Positions 1 to 9,133 of a DNA stretch of 64,000 nucleotides are shown piece by piece. Location of the stretch: assembly GCA_019753405.1 (NCBI GenBank), contig JAIKLF010000002.1:1-64000 (forward strand), given 5' to 3'. Origin of the DNA: Murdochiella sp. Marseille-P8839 (GTDB lineage Bacteria > Bacillota > Clostridia > Tissierellales > Peptoniphilaceae). A program made the translations under genes and the position numbers. A model generated the notes under the pieces. It was not told the origin of the DNA. It saw only the letters and a program-made list of their open reading frames with translations, and ran no database searches. The first letter of the stretch is position 1. Each line of letters starts with the position of its first letter.

Positions 1-1462
1 TGCCTCTTCCACTACGCGTTTTCGAAAAGATTTCGTGTATCTCCGTCGTGTCATGTCATCCTCCTTAAGCCTTTCTTCATTGTATCTTTTTGCTCTTTAA
101 GGCTCTACTTTTTGGGGGACATGTCATAATGTGCGCCAGCCAGGGTCGGGCACGCGGTTTATAGCCCTGGATGGATAGAACAACTTTTTTCAGCCAGGGT
201 TAATTTTTGTCGTGGAACCCTGGCTCGCGAAACAGACGCGCGCCAGCCAGGGACAGGCCGCCCTCGATTAATCCTGGCTTGTGGAAGGAACACGCGCCAG
301 CCAGGGTCGAGCAGAAGGTGCGTTGCTTCAAATGACGTGGCGGCATGGCGGAAGGCGGAGCGCCGCTTGAACCGACGTTGGCGGCGCAGTTTTCAGAAGG
401 ATCGCCGCCTTCGGCGGCGTTTCCAAACCGCCGGCCGTAGGCCGGCTCCTTCTTGGCGCCGCAATAGTATTAGGCGGCGCCCAACCGCCGACCGCAGGTC
501 GGCACCGCCTTGATATGATGGTGGTGGAGTTCCGTTTAGGGAATAGTTACATTTCATGTCACAAACAGGGTCGATGGCCCTGATGACTGGCTGCGGTCGC
601 TCGTTCAATAGAGACGCCGTCCCTGATGAAGGACAAATTCGCCAAAAGGCCAGGGTTAAACGAACCCTGACGAATTGCTAAATGGAGATGCTATCAGGGA
701 TGTCGCCCCTGATGAATGGCAGAAACGAACTGATATCAGGATTCGTGCCCCTGATGAACGGTAAATTTCGTGTAACACCAGGGGTCATTGAACCCTGAGG
801 AATGGCTGCAATGAAATGTTATCAGGGGTCGTATCCCTGACGAATGGTAAATTTCGTGTTACAAACAGGGTCGATGGCCCCTGATGACTGACTGCAGTTG
901 GATGTTTACCAGGGGCGCCGCCCCTGACGAATAGCTGAAACGAACAGTTATCAGGGTTGGCATCCCTGATGAGTGATAAATTTCGTGTAATACCAGGGGT
1001 CATTTAACCCTGACGAATGGTGAATTTCGTGTCACAAACAGGGTTGATGGGCCCTGATGACTGGCTGCAGTCAAGCGTTTAACAGGGACGCCGCCCCTGG
1101 CGAATGGCAGAAACGAACTGATATCAGGGTTCGCGTCCTGACAAATGATGAATTCCGCGTTAAGCCCAGGGGCCGACGGCCTCAGAAGGAGCGCCGCTGG
1201 AACCGCTGCTGGCGGCGCAGCTAAGAAAGGAGCGCCGCTGGAATCACCGTTGGCGGCGCGGTTAGCGAAGGAATATTATTGAAACTTTAGTGCCGCCGCT
1301 CACCACCGACATCGTCGCCAAACTCATTTTTATTATCACACCGGCGCCCAAGCTCTCGCATATCCCCGGCGCCGCCAACCCCCGTGCCACCGCCAGCCTC
1401 GGCGCCATCGCAAACCCCCAGAACCGCTGACACCAAAGACTCCAGCACCCCAATCCCCAAAA
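1..1462. repeat. Gene-free field of palindromic repeat arrays (left end)
   Basis: No convincing gene is seen here; the short reading frames are all made of repeats. From about 137 to 312 there are hairpins with CCCTGGCT/AGCCAGGG arms. From about 355 to 390 and 1189 to 1262 there are hairpins with GCGCCGC/GCGGCGC arms. At 397-451 lies a 55-base double-hairpin element. From about 565 to 1175 a long array alternates CAGGG and CCCTGA arms with loops of two recurring types. The field lies downstream of the minus-strand regulator that ends at 1463, so it is a 3' flank. A T-rich terminator is not obvious. Confidence 0.7.
397..451 (+). repeat. 55-base double-hairpin element, copy 1
   Basis: The element begins AAGGA and ends TCCTT, which can pair as an outer stem. 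Inside are a CGCCGCC-TTCG-GGCGGCG hairpin, a short T/A-rich linker, and a GCCGGCC-GTA-GGCCGGC hairpin. The same architecture recurs at 31606-31655, 57245-57299, 63226-63280 and 63662-63716. Seen directly in sequence; function unknown. Confidence 0.75.
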
Positions 1463-2938
1463 TCAGAAGCGCGAAAAGATGGCTTTCGCTAATGCGGAAT
1501 AGGTCGCATAGGAATCGATGCCGTTACAATAAATGGTGGGAATGGGACTGCCGGCAACCTTGAAGTTGGACACCAGAAGATCGTAGCGGGAAAGATCCAA
1601 GGCTTCAAGGAAGATGGGCGATTCCTTGGGAAGGCTGACTTCCACGATGTTCCCAAAGTAAAATAGAATTTGGGAACGAAGGGAAAGAGCATGAAAGGAA
1701 GAAAACTTGCTGATGACCAGAATTTTGATTTTTCGGGGTTTTTGAACGAGCTGGTTGCTTAAGTTTTCCCACGTGGACCAGATGACATAAAACAGGTAGC
1801 CCAAAAAATCGGGATCAACGGGAAGATCGAAAAGTTCATTTTGTGCGCGAATGATGCGCAGGATTTGGTTGCAGACGCCGGGAAACTTTACGCGTATCGA
1901 CTCCTGATAAATGCGATAAGGAGAATACAAAAAAGAACGGCTGATGGTTTTGCCGAAGGTGCCGATGAGGGCATTGTAGAGGGCAAGGATTAAGGCGCTC
2001 TCGTTGTCCAGTTCCACCGGAAACTCCTGACAAAGATAGGCGATCAGCTTATTGATGTAGATAAAAAGCGTATTGGCAAGAGGATCTCTTGTCGTCAAGT
2101 CCAGAAGAACTTCAAACGATTCAGCATCCCGATCGCTGACGAAGGGAGCCAGAAGTTCTTGGCAAAAGCGGACATCGTCATCTTCACCTTTAACAAGGAA
2201 AAAAGAAAAAGAAGAACGCAGGTCTTTTGAAGCGAGCTCCTCAGCCAGATGAAGCGCTCGTCCATTGTGAACAAGATTTTCTTCAGGAAGACGAAACCCC
2301 TGAGAGAAGCGTTGAAGGGTTACCACTAACTGGATATGAAAGCACTCATAATAATGAAGGAAATTTTTCCCGTATTTCATGGGAAGTGCCTGATCAAGGA
2401 AGAGGGAGAGCTCTCGTTTGGACACCTCCGGGAAAGGCCACTCATAAAGAGAGTAGCGTTCTTTGAAGAAACTTGTGTAAAAGGAACGGACTTCCGCCTC
2501 ATCGCCGACCAACACCAGAGGATGCGTCTCCAGATGTACCGCATAAGAGCCGGATACCGCATTGTTAAACTGTTCCACCCAGCGATAAATAGTGGATGTG
2601 GAGACGTATAGGTCGTTCGTCATCGCATTTACATCCAAGTTCGGATTAAAAAAGACTTTCTCCAGGAGAGAGCAGATCGGATCCTGCTTCATGACCAGAG
2701 AAAAAACATCCAAATAGGAATTACCATTTTTATACATCAGGTGAAGAGTATCATCACGTTGAATTTCGAAAATAGCGGAAAACATCACATTGGCCTGGAG
2801 GATATCCATCAATATGGTCGTTGCCGGACAGCCCAATGCCTCCGTAGCCGTATCAATATCCAACTGCCCGCCGTGGACTTCAAAACACGTAATCAAGTCC
2901 AAAAGGCGCTCCATTTTTTTACTGACCAGCCCTTTCAT
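1463..2938 (-). CDS. Mga-like transcriptional regulator, second of a pair
   Basis: This 491-residue protein resembles the Mga/AtxA-like family of Gram-positive virulence regulators. Its N-terminal third has two helix-turn-helix-like segments; the second contains VSTSTIYRWVEQFNNAV near residues 112-127, as in Mga HTH domains. The middle is helical and PRD-like, and the C-terminal part (KILVISKFSSFHALSL and following) resembles the EIIB-like domain of such regulators. Its ATG overlaps the stop of the upstream paralogue by four bases (ATGA), so the two are translationally coupled. The pair is divergent from the pilus locus beginning at 4967, which suggests it controls pilus expression; this is inference from position. 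Family assignment is by pattern recognition. Confidence 0.72.
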   Translation of the reverse strand: MKGLVSKKMERLLDLITCFEVHGGQLDIDTATEALGCPATTILMDILQANVMFSAIFEIQRDDTLHLMYKNGNSYLDVFSLVMKQDPICSLLEKVFFNPNLDVNAMTNDLYVSTSTIYRWVEQFNNAVSGSYAVHLETHPLVLVGDEAEVRSFYTSFFKERYSLYEWPFPEVSKRELSLFLDQALPMKYGKNFLHYYECFHIQLVVTLQRFSQGFRLPEENLVHNGRALHLAEELASKDLRSSFSFFLVKGEDDDVRFCQELLAPFVSDRDAESFEVLLDLTTRDPLANTLFIYINKLIAYLCQEFPVELDNESALILALYNALIGTFGKTISRSFLYSPYRIYQESIRVKFPGVCNQILRIIRAQNELFDLPVDPDFLGYLFYVIWSTWENLSNQLVQKPRKIKILVISKFSSFHALSLRSQILFYFGNIVEVSLPKESPIFLEALDLSRYDLLVSNFKVAGSPIPTIYCNGIDSYATYSALAKAIFSRF

Positions 2939-4500
2939 ACGAAATAGCCCTCCTCATGCGCTTTCGCTTTGGCGACGATCGTGCGGCGCAGCGCACGCAT
3001 ATCGTTTTGATTGGGATAAAAGGTATAAAGAACCAATTCGCTGGCCTCCTTAGCCCAGGGAAGTCCATCCTCATCGTTTTCGCAATCTTGAATCGAGAAG
3101 TTAGACCAGACAATATCGTAACCCGAATGAAGAAGTTTTGCTCCATTCAGGCGAGCCCCTTCAAAGATATCGACGCGAAGAGGAAGATAGGTTTCTATTT
3201 CAATCATTTCCCGGAGAGTCTGGGCATGCTCCGGCCCCATAGAAGAAAGAATGAGTAAGGAGACAGGCTCGGCCGGTGAAAGTTGTCGATAAATCAATCG
3301 CCCCCATTTCATAAAGAGGTAAAAAACACAACTGTCCACAAGTGGTTCAATGACCGGAAGATTCATATGGACGAAATAGCTCCGAATCTTATCTTTAAGA
3401 TCCAAAGGCAGACCGGTTACATTTCGGGTGAGCCAGGCATGAAAATGGTCATCCGTCATCGTAAAAAACGGCGCCATATCCGGCTCCATGTACTGACAAT
3501 ATAACGTATTATGCAGTTCGCGAAGAATCTCATGGCGGTTTTTTGGCTTGATACCGTATGTTCTTTCCAATTCATTCAAGATCTTCGTGAGATAGAAAAA
3601 GGACTTATTGATTTCCGGGTCCGTAACCGCTTGCTCTAAAAATGCACGGTACGTAAGAAAAAAGCCCCTGCGAAAGAACAGAGAGAAGAGGTAGATAAGT
3701 GAGGTGCGTGTTATAGGAAACGAGAAAGCTGTTTCAAAACGCATGACTTTATCCAGTATGAAGGACAGATTGGACAGAGAATCAACCGCTTCCTGCGTAC
3801 GGGGATCCATCAACATTTTTTCGAGGGGGTTGGCCAGGGCTACATTCTCGGCGTCCAGAAATGCATTGGCCCAAACCATGGAGAGAACCACATAGAAGCT
3901 CAGCATGCGAAATTCGGAAAAATGGATCGCTATTTTTGTGGAATCCAAAATTAGCGAAACGAACTCTTCCACTTCTTTTCTTGCATAATCGTCAAAAGGC
4001 CAATCGTCCATGCGCGTTTGCTTACATAAAAAAATGGACGAAAAGAGGAGAACATGGGTTCGCTCCCCTTCCAGACGAAACGGATTCGAGGCGATGGAGA
4101 TGCCGAGCTGAGGAAACAAGGACGAATTAAAGATCTTTATGTTTCGGTAGAGGGAGGCCTCAGACATCGTTGCCCACTGCGATAATTCCGATGCGGACGT
4201 TCCGGGATGAAGAACAAGGGCACGAAGCAGACGAAAAATGGGCTCACGATTCAAAATCATGCGGTAAATATCGTTCAGATTAAATCCGGGTCGGTAAGCG
4301 ATCGAAAGCAGATCTCCCTTCAGGGTTATTTCTACGGGTGTCCAGGAGCGATTGATCACCAGAACATCATTAGCCAGCGTACGGCTGGCGGTTTGCAATT
4401 CACGGGCAAGATCTTGTATAGGTTGTGGCGAAGCAAGACTGGTCAGACGTTCAACCAACCGAAGTCTGCGTTCTAAAACCGGACCGAGCAAATAATGCAT
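2935..4500 (-). CDS. Mga-like transcriptional regulator, first of a pair
   Basis: This is a 521-residue regulator when started at the ATG at 4500, which has GGAAAGGG-type Shine-Dalgarno bases just upstream; a longer frame to 4569 lacks one. An N-terminal HTH (LTSLASPQPIQDLARELQTA) is followed by a second winged HTH (ASELSQWATMSEASLYRNIK), a helical PRD-like middle and a C-terminal EIIB-like region (VSLLILSSMGPEHAQTLREM). The order matches Mga-type regulators, whose usual length is about 500 residues. It is about as long as its downstream neighbour and clearly paralogous in layout. It is transcribed away from the giant adhesin gene with a shared 466-base upstream region, the classic place for a pathway-specific activator. 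Target and signal are unknown. Confidence 0.72.
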   Translation of the reverse strand: MHYLLGPVLERRLRLVERLTSLASPQPIQDLARELQTASRTLANDVLVINRSWTPVEITLKGDLLSIAYRPGFNLNDIYRMILNREPIFRLLRALVLHPGTSASELSQWATMSEASLYRNIKIFNSSLFPQLGISIASNPFRLEGERTHVLLFSSIFLCKQTRMDDWPFDDYARKEVEEFVSLILDSTKIAIHFSEFRMLSFYVVLSMVWANAFLDAENVALANPLEKMLMDPRTQEAVDSLSNLSFILDKVMRFETAFSFPITRTSLIYLFSLFFRRGFFLTYRAFLEQAVTDPEINKSFFYLTKILNELERTYGIKPKNRHEILRELHNTLYCQYMEPDMAPFFTMTDDHFHAWLTRNVTGLPLDLKDKIRSYFVHMNLPVIEPLVDSCVFYLFMKWGRLIYRQLSPAEPVSLLILSSMGPEHAQTLREMIEIETYLPLRVDIFEGARLNGAKLLHSGYDIVWSNFSIQDCENDEDGLPWAKEASELVLYTFYPNQNDMRALRRTIVAKAKAHEEGYFV

Positions 4501-4966
4501 GGATTCTTCCCTTTCCTGGCTTTTCCTAAAGGCGCGTCTCAAGAATGAGATAACATAGCTATAAAACACCTAAAAAACAACCTTGGACACCTTAATAATA
4601 AGCCATTCTCACGTTTTTGTAAATTTTAAAAATATTTAGAGGACGAGGGGGGGGTAACTCGGATTACGAGGGGAAAAGAACGTAAAAATCAATGTTTTCA
4701 CCTTTCTTCTTCAAAAAAATCCCAAGATTTATTATTCTTCTTCAAAAAAAAAGAAAACTTAAGAAATACGAGCATTTCCATCAACTATAATTTTTATATA
4801 GATTTATAGCAGGGCGGCTATCTTTTTTATGAAAGGTGCAACGAAAGGTGTAAGGAAAGGCGCAACGAAAGGCGCACGAAGACATCCGTCCTTCCTGAGA
4901 AATGGAGAAAGCAACGCAGCTGATGTTTCGGCAAGGTGCAAAATATACAGGTCAAAGGGGATTATC
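4501..4966. promoter_or_regulatory. Divergent regulatory region between Mga-like genes and pilus locus
   Basis: This is AT-rich, noncoding DNA between divergent operons. A TATAAT box lies at 4786-4791 without a recognisable -35 at 17 bases upstream, as expected for an activator-dependent promoter. Two copies of TTCTTCTTCAAAAAAA at 4704-4719 and 4735-4750 are 31 bases apart, i.e. about three helical turns, and the proximal copy ends 35 bases before the -10. Downstream, in the presumed leader, four 12-base tandem units of the type GAAAGGYGYAAS occupy about 4830-4877. I infer that the spaced repeats are activator sites for the divergent Mga-like proteins. Confidence 0.5.
4786..4791 (+). promoter_or_regulatory. 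-10 box of the pilus locus
   Basis: A perfect TATAAT hexamer 175 bases upstream of the adhesin start. No good -35 is present, which would be consistent with activation by the divergent regulators. Transcript start not determined. Confidence 0.4.
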
Positions 4967-7900
4967 ATGAAAAAGGGAGAGAGATTTCTATCTTTATTGC
5001 TCGCTATACTACTGCTCCTTACCGGTGTTCCGGTGGGTGGGTTCGGCACCGTCAGTCAGGCTAGACGGCCGGACGGATGGGATGACGTACAGACCCGACT
5101 CTTCGTTGAAGAAAGCGCCGAAGCCCTGCCAACTCTGACCGAACGACTCTCGCCGACAGAGACGCCGGAAGAAAGGGCGGAGGAGCCTGAATTTTCAGGA
5201 TCGGAATCGCAAACCATCGTCACCGGCTCTGACATCTCTTCCACATCTTCCGTAAGCGGAGAGGAAAACGAAGAAGGCCAAGAATCCCTGCCTTCCTCCA
5301 CTAAAAACGAACAACAATCGGCAACAACCGAGCAGGAATCCCAAGCAAAGAATCCGGAAGAACAGGCGGAAGAAACCTTGGAAGCCGTTCGCCGCGAAAT
5401 GGAAAAGAATCCGCTGGCTGGCGGAAAGGCTCTTCCTGTTCAAGATGTAAATCTGAATGGAACCAAGAGTTTAGCTCGTGTCAATTACATAGTGAACCGT
5501 GACACGGATGGCCTTCCCGAATCCATTTCCTGGATTTTGACCTATTATGCCCCCAAAGAGAAAACCGTTCATCAGGCGTTCGTGGTTGCCAATGGCGACA
5601 ACCTGGATCAACCGGTGATTGGTAACCCCACCTATGCTCCCGGCGAAGAAGCGGCCATGAAGGCACGCGAAGCTGCACGTGCCCGTCAGACCGACCGGGC
5701 ACCCCTTTTCCTGTATGACATCGAAACCAAAGAAGCCAACAAAGACGGCTTCTTCTTAACGACCATTACGACACCCATTCATCGCGACGAAGCGATGGTG
5801 GCGAAAATTAACGCTGCCAAGACTGCGAAGGTCGTCGACCAAAAAGCGCTCGATGACGTGGCCAATGCGCTGGAAGAACGCGCCTATACGCTGGACATGA
5901 TTTCCGTCTTTGGGGAACAGAAAATCACCAAACGTCTTCAAGTGAATGGAAAAGCCGAACTCACCGCGACGGATGAAAACACGGTACCCGTCACGCATGT
6001 GTTTGCGCAGGAACAGGAAACAGAAAATCAGCAACAAAGAAAAGAGAATCAACAAAAGGAAAAAGAAAAACGCGTTCTCTTTGTCGCGCCGAATCAGGAT
6101 AAAAAAGAAACCGCCTATCAGGCACCGACCTTTAACGCAACCGATGCAAAACAAAAAGAGCAGGCACAGATCCTGGTCTATGATTTCGTGTTGTCCCAAG
6201 ATGGATTCTACGATTTCATGGCGGTGGATCAGCGTTCGCTTGTCGAATATGAAAAACAGTTAACCGATGTCGAAGAAAAAGGATTGACCGGTGAAGCATT
6301 GCAGGACGCCCGAAAAGCGGCCACACTTTCGATTGAACCCGGTCAGTTTGCCATCACCATGATTAGCGAGATCGTGAAGGCAGATGAAAAGAATATCGCT
6401 TCCGAAGTGCCCCAAAAAAACAACGAGACAAAAACGTCCGAAAACGCGGCGCTCTCTTCCGCCGAAGAAGAGGAGAAGAGCGCCGCATCCTCCGCAAAGG
6501 AAGCGGAGGAAAACAACGAAAAAGCCCCTTGGCTCATCGACGAAGCGACGGCGACCGAAGTGGCAAAGGCTGCTGCAAAGACCGCTGAGCTCCTCCCGCT
6601 GGGAAAAACACTGGAAGAAAACGCGTCGTTGCGTGAGACGGTTGAAGAGGGGAATATTACCAATTTGCTGCAACCCATGGGCGCACCGCTCAATCCGTTC
6701 GTGGCCAATCGTCCCATTATTATTGAAGTAGTTGACAGCGACAACAAGGGTGTGAAGATTCCGGGCGCTGTCGTTCGGATCACCGGCCCGGGCATGGTCA
6801 AGGAAGTCACGACCGGTGAAGACGGCCAGGCCGTCGTAGAGAATTGCAATGTAGGCAACTATGAAGTCGTTCAGGTTTCGGCTCCGAAGGGTTATTTCCC
6901 TAATCAAAACAAGATTACTTTCCGCTTCTCGGCCATTGAGACGTCGAAGTATGTTCGCATTGATAACGCCAAAGATTTTGGTACCCAACTCTATTATATT
7001 GAAGGTACGGTTTTGGATGAGGACAACCACGGCGTAAAGATCCCCGGCGTGGAGTTAGCACTTCGGGCGTACAAAAATGATCATGGTGTCAAGGGAGAAC
7101 GAATCACTGCCATGGATCGGACGGCCTATTCGGACGACAAAGGACACTTTGTCTTCAATGACCTGGATCCGAAATACATCTATGAGGTGGTTGTGGTTAA
7201 GGCGCCATATGAATACGCCTTTAATGCGGATACGGAACCTTCCGTCGCGAACGGAAGAATTTTCACGGACATCAAATTTCAAGATGAAAACGGCCAGGCG
7301 ATTTCTATTCCGAACCAGGGCGTGAAGTATAAGGAAACGCTGAGTGTACATCTGTCCAAAAACAAAGACCAGGCGGTTACGATCACGGTCTACAACCATG
7401 AGAAGGGCGACCAGCAGGTTTCGATTATCGGATCCGCCTTCCAGATTCTGGACGAGCGTGGGGAAGTCATTAAAGACATCGGCACCCTCCGCACAGACGG
7501 CCAGGGAAAGATTACCTTCCAGCTCCGTCCCGGCAAGGACAGTATAACCGGTAAGCCCATCCCCGCGAAATATACCATTGAGCAGCTGACGACCGACGCC
7601 AAGCACTTGATCCCCAATGCGCGGACGCCCATCGTTGTCCAACCCTTGCCCCACGATACCAACCAGGACATCTACCTGATTCCCAACCCCTTAAAAGACA
7701 TCGGGTCGGTAACCTATAACATGGATGCCGTAATCAACTGGGGCAATGTGACGCCGGATCCGGATGCAAAAGTCATCCTGAAGAAAAACGGTGTGGAATC
7801 GGAGATAAAACCGGACAAGATCGGACAGATCTATCGGTTCAAAAATTTACGCAAGTATGATGAAAATCATGAACAGATTGATTACCGGATTGAACTCAAG

Positions 7901-9133
7901 GATCATCCGGAATATTACGCCACCTATCGGATTGTGAATGGTGTCGTCAATATTGACGTGCATGAAATTTCGACTCCCGAAGGACCGGGTGGAACCGTGA
8001 CGGTTACCGGAAACAAGATCTGGTACAACGACAGCCAGGATCTTTTGAAACGACCGGCCACCATCCACGTGGTTCTGTTGGCCGACGGTCGGGAAACCCA
8101 GTATCGTGCCACGGTTTCGGAAGCGACCGACTGGAAATACAGCTTTACGAATCTTCCTCGCTTTGATCAGTCCGGGAAAGAAATTACGTATACGGTAAAA
8201 GAAGTGCAGATGTCCGCCGGCGGGGCTTTGTCCGGCTATCGGATGGATCAGACTATTTTGGGAAAGAACGTTCTCAACACAAAGATTGACAACAGTAAGA
8301 TCGGCGGCGAGTTCAACCTGGAGAAAACGGATGCTGATGGAAAGCCGCTGGAAGGCGCGCAGTTCACTCTATCCGGAACCATGGACAATGGCCAAGAATT
8401 GAAGCCGGAACGGTCACATAAGACGGATGCGAACGGAAAACTAACCTTTAAGGATATTCCGGCCGGTACCTATACCTTAAAAGAAACCCAGGCGCCGGAT
8501 CGCTATGAACCGTCGACCGAGACGTGGAAGGTGGATGTTTCTGGAGATGGAAAGACCATCTTGGTGGGCTCCAATGTCACCAATCCGGCAGATGCCGGTT
8601 TTCCGCAGGCGCTCCAGACGGGTCAGGAATTTATTAAAGATGGAGAAGGCTCCGGCGAGCGGACGATCACCAATGAGAAGGCAAGAAACCCCGTTCCCTT
8701 CCGGAAGACCATCTACACGAAAGACGGCCTGACGCCGGCAGAACAGGCAAAAGACGAAAATCAGGTCGGGGATATTTCCAAGCGCATCCTCAACACCGTG
8801 GATAAAAACCAAAATGAATACCAAGTGGAATTGACGGTTCAAGGTCGAGGGCGGTCCTCTTTTGCCGGCGGCGAAAGCACGGACATCGTCCTGGTTGTCG
8901 ACCACTCCGGTTCCATCAAAACCTCGCGAAATGAAGACCAGGTGCGAAACCAGGTTCGCAACATCGTCTCAGCCTTCTCCAACTTTTCAAATGTCAATAT
9001 GGCTATGTGGAATATGCCGGTATTACGGTGGAGAAGAACAAAAATGCATCCGCACGGGACGACAACTTCAGCGATTACCGGTGGTGGAACCCGTATGAAA
9101 GCAACGATACGTATAATAACGACCCGGCGGTAA
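4967..9133 (+). CDS. Giant sortase-anchored adhesin, N-terminal part (frame broken near 9000)
   Basis: The start is the ATG at 4967, preceded by AAAGGGG at good spacing and followed by a typical signal peptide (MKKGERF then a Leu-rich core). A longer frame from 4829 would translate the leader repeats and is rejected. After a Ser/Glu/Gln-rich region (residues about 30-145) and a charged section come Cna_B/SpaA-type isopeptide domains at roughly nt 6700-6900, 6990-7260, 7380-7680, 7995-8280 and 8305-8545; the last contains LEKTDADGKPLEGAQFTL and ends in TYTLKETQAP. A von Willebrand A domain then starts with DIVLVVDHSGS, a canonical MIDAS. At about 8999 the reading frame is lost: the continuation of this domain is one frame over, so this frame ends with about 45 unrelated residues. 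I read it as the first third of one roughly 4,890-residue tip adhesin. Confidence 0.8.
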   Translation: MKKGERFLSLLLAILLLLTGVPVGGFGTVSQARRPDGWDDVQTRLFVEESAEALPTLTERLSPTETPEERAEEPEFSGSESQTIVTGSDISSTSSVSGEENEEGQESLPSSTKNEQQSATTEQESQAKNPEEQAEETLEAVRREMEKNPLAGGKALPVQDVNLNGTKSLARVNYIVNRDTDGLPESISWILTYYAPKEKTVHQAFVVANGDNLDQPVIGNPTYAPGEEAAMKAREAARARQTDRAPLFLYDIETKEANKDGFFLTTITTPIHRDEAMVAKINAAKTAKVVDQKALDDVANALEERAYTLDMISVFGEQKITKRLQVNGKAELTATDENTVPVTHVFAQEQETENQQQRKENQQKEKEKRVLFVAPNQDKKETAYQAPTFNATDAKQKEQAQILVYDFVLSQDGFYDFMAVDQRSLVEYEKQLTDVEEKGLTGEALQDARKAATLSIEPGQFAITMISEIVKADEKNIASEVPQKNNETKTSENAALSSAEEEEKSAASSAKEAEENNEKAPWLIDEATATEVAKAAAKTAELLPLGKTLEENASLRETVEEGNITNLLQPMGAPLNPFVANRPIIIEVVDSDNKGVKIPGAVVRITGPGMVKEVTTGEDGQAVVENCNVGNYEVVQVSAPKGYFPNQNKITFRFSAIETSKYVRIDNAKDFGTQLYYIEGTVLDEDNHGVKIPGVELALRAYKNDHGVKGERITAMDRTAYSDDKGHFVFNDLDPKYIYEVVVVKAPYEYAFNADTEPSVANGRIFTDIKFQDENGQAISIPNQGVKYKETLSVHLSKNKDQAVTITVYNHEKGDQQVSIIGSAFQILDERGEVIKDIGTLRTDGQGKITFQLRPGKDSITGKPIPAKYTIEQLTTDAKHLIPNARTPIVVQPLPHDTNQDIYLIPNPLKDIGSVTYNMDAVINWGNVTPDPDAKVILKKNGVESEIKPDKIGQIYRFKNLRKYDENHEQIDYRIELKDHPEYYATYRIVNGVVNIDVHEISTPEGPGGTVTVTGNKIWYNDSQDLLKRPATIHVVLLADGRETQYRATVSEATDWKYSFTNLPRFDQSGKEITYTVKEVQMSAGGALSGYRMDQTILGKNVLNTKIDNSKIGGEFNLEKTDADGKPLEGAQFTLSGTMDNGQELKPERSHKTDANGKLTFKDIPAGTYTLKETQAPDRYEPSTETWKVDVSGDGKTILVGSNVTNPADAGFPQALQTGQEFIKDGEGSGERTITNEKARNPVPFRKTIYTKDGLTPAEQAKDENQVGDISKRILNTVDKNQNEYQVELTVQGRGRSSFAGGESTDIVLVVDHSGSIKTSRNEDQVRNQVRNIVSAFSNFSNVNMAMWNMPVLRWRRTKMHPHGTTTSAITGGGTRMKATIRIITTRR
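8996..9006 (+). other. Frameshift site in the giant adhesin
   Basis: Frame 2 of the N-terminal part reads SNVNMAMWNM here, while frame 1 reads GYVEYAGITVEKN, which is what a VWA domain needs at this point. Adding one base near 8999-9001 restores a continuous protein. Frame 1 is open back only to 8935, so the lesion lies in 8935-9133 and most likely at 8996-9003. There is no homopolymer and no X_XXY_YYZ slippery heptamer, so programmed slippage looks unlikely. It is either a real single-base deletion or a sequencing error. Confidence 0.75.

Noticed and set aside
137-1175. CRISPR array candidate
   Set aside because: Repeat arms are short palindromes, spacers fall into a few recurring types rather than being unique, periods vary, and no cas genes are in the window.
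4829-4966. Longer start of the giant adhesin at 4829
   Set aside because: It would put 46 repeat-derived residues before a normal signal peptide, and the ATG at 4967 has a good AAAGGGG site.
5756-6199. 147-codon minus-strand frame inside the adhesin gene
   Set aside because: A shadow of Glu/Lys-rich coding DNA, giving a Phe/Leu-rich translation with no supporting signals.
8990-9010. Programmed -1 frameshift in the adhesin
   Set aside because: No slippery heptamer, no obvious downstream pseudoknot and no internal ribosome site were seen.
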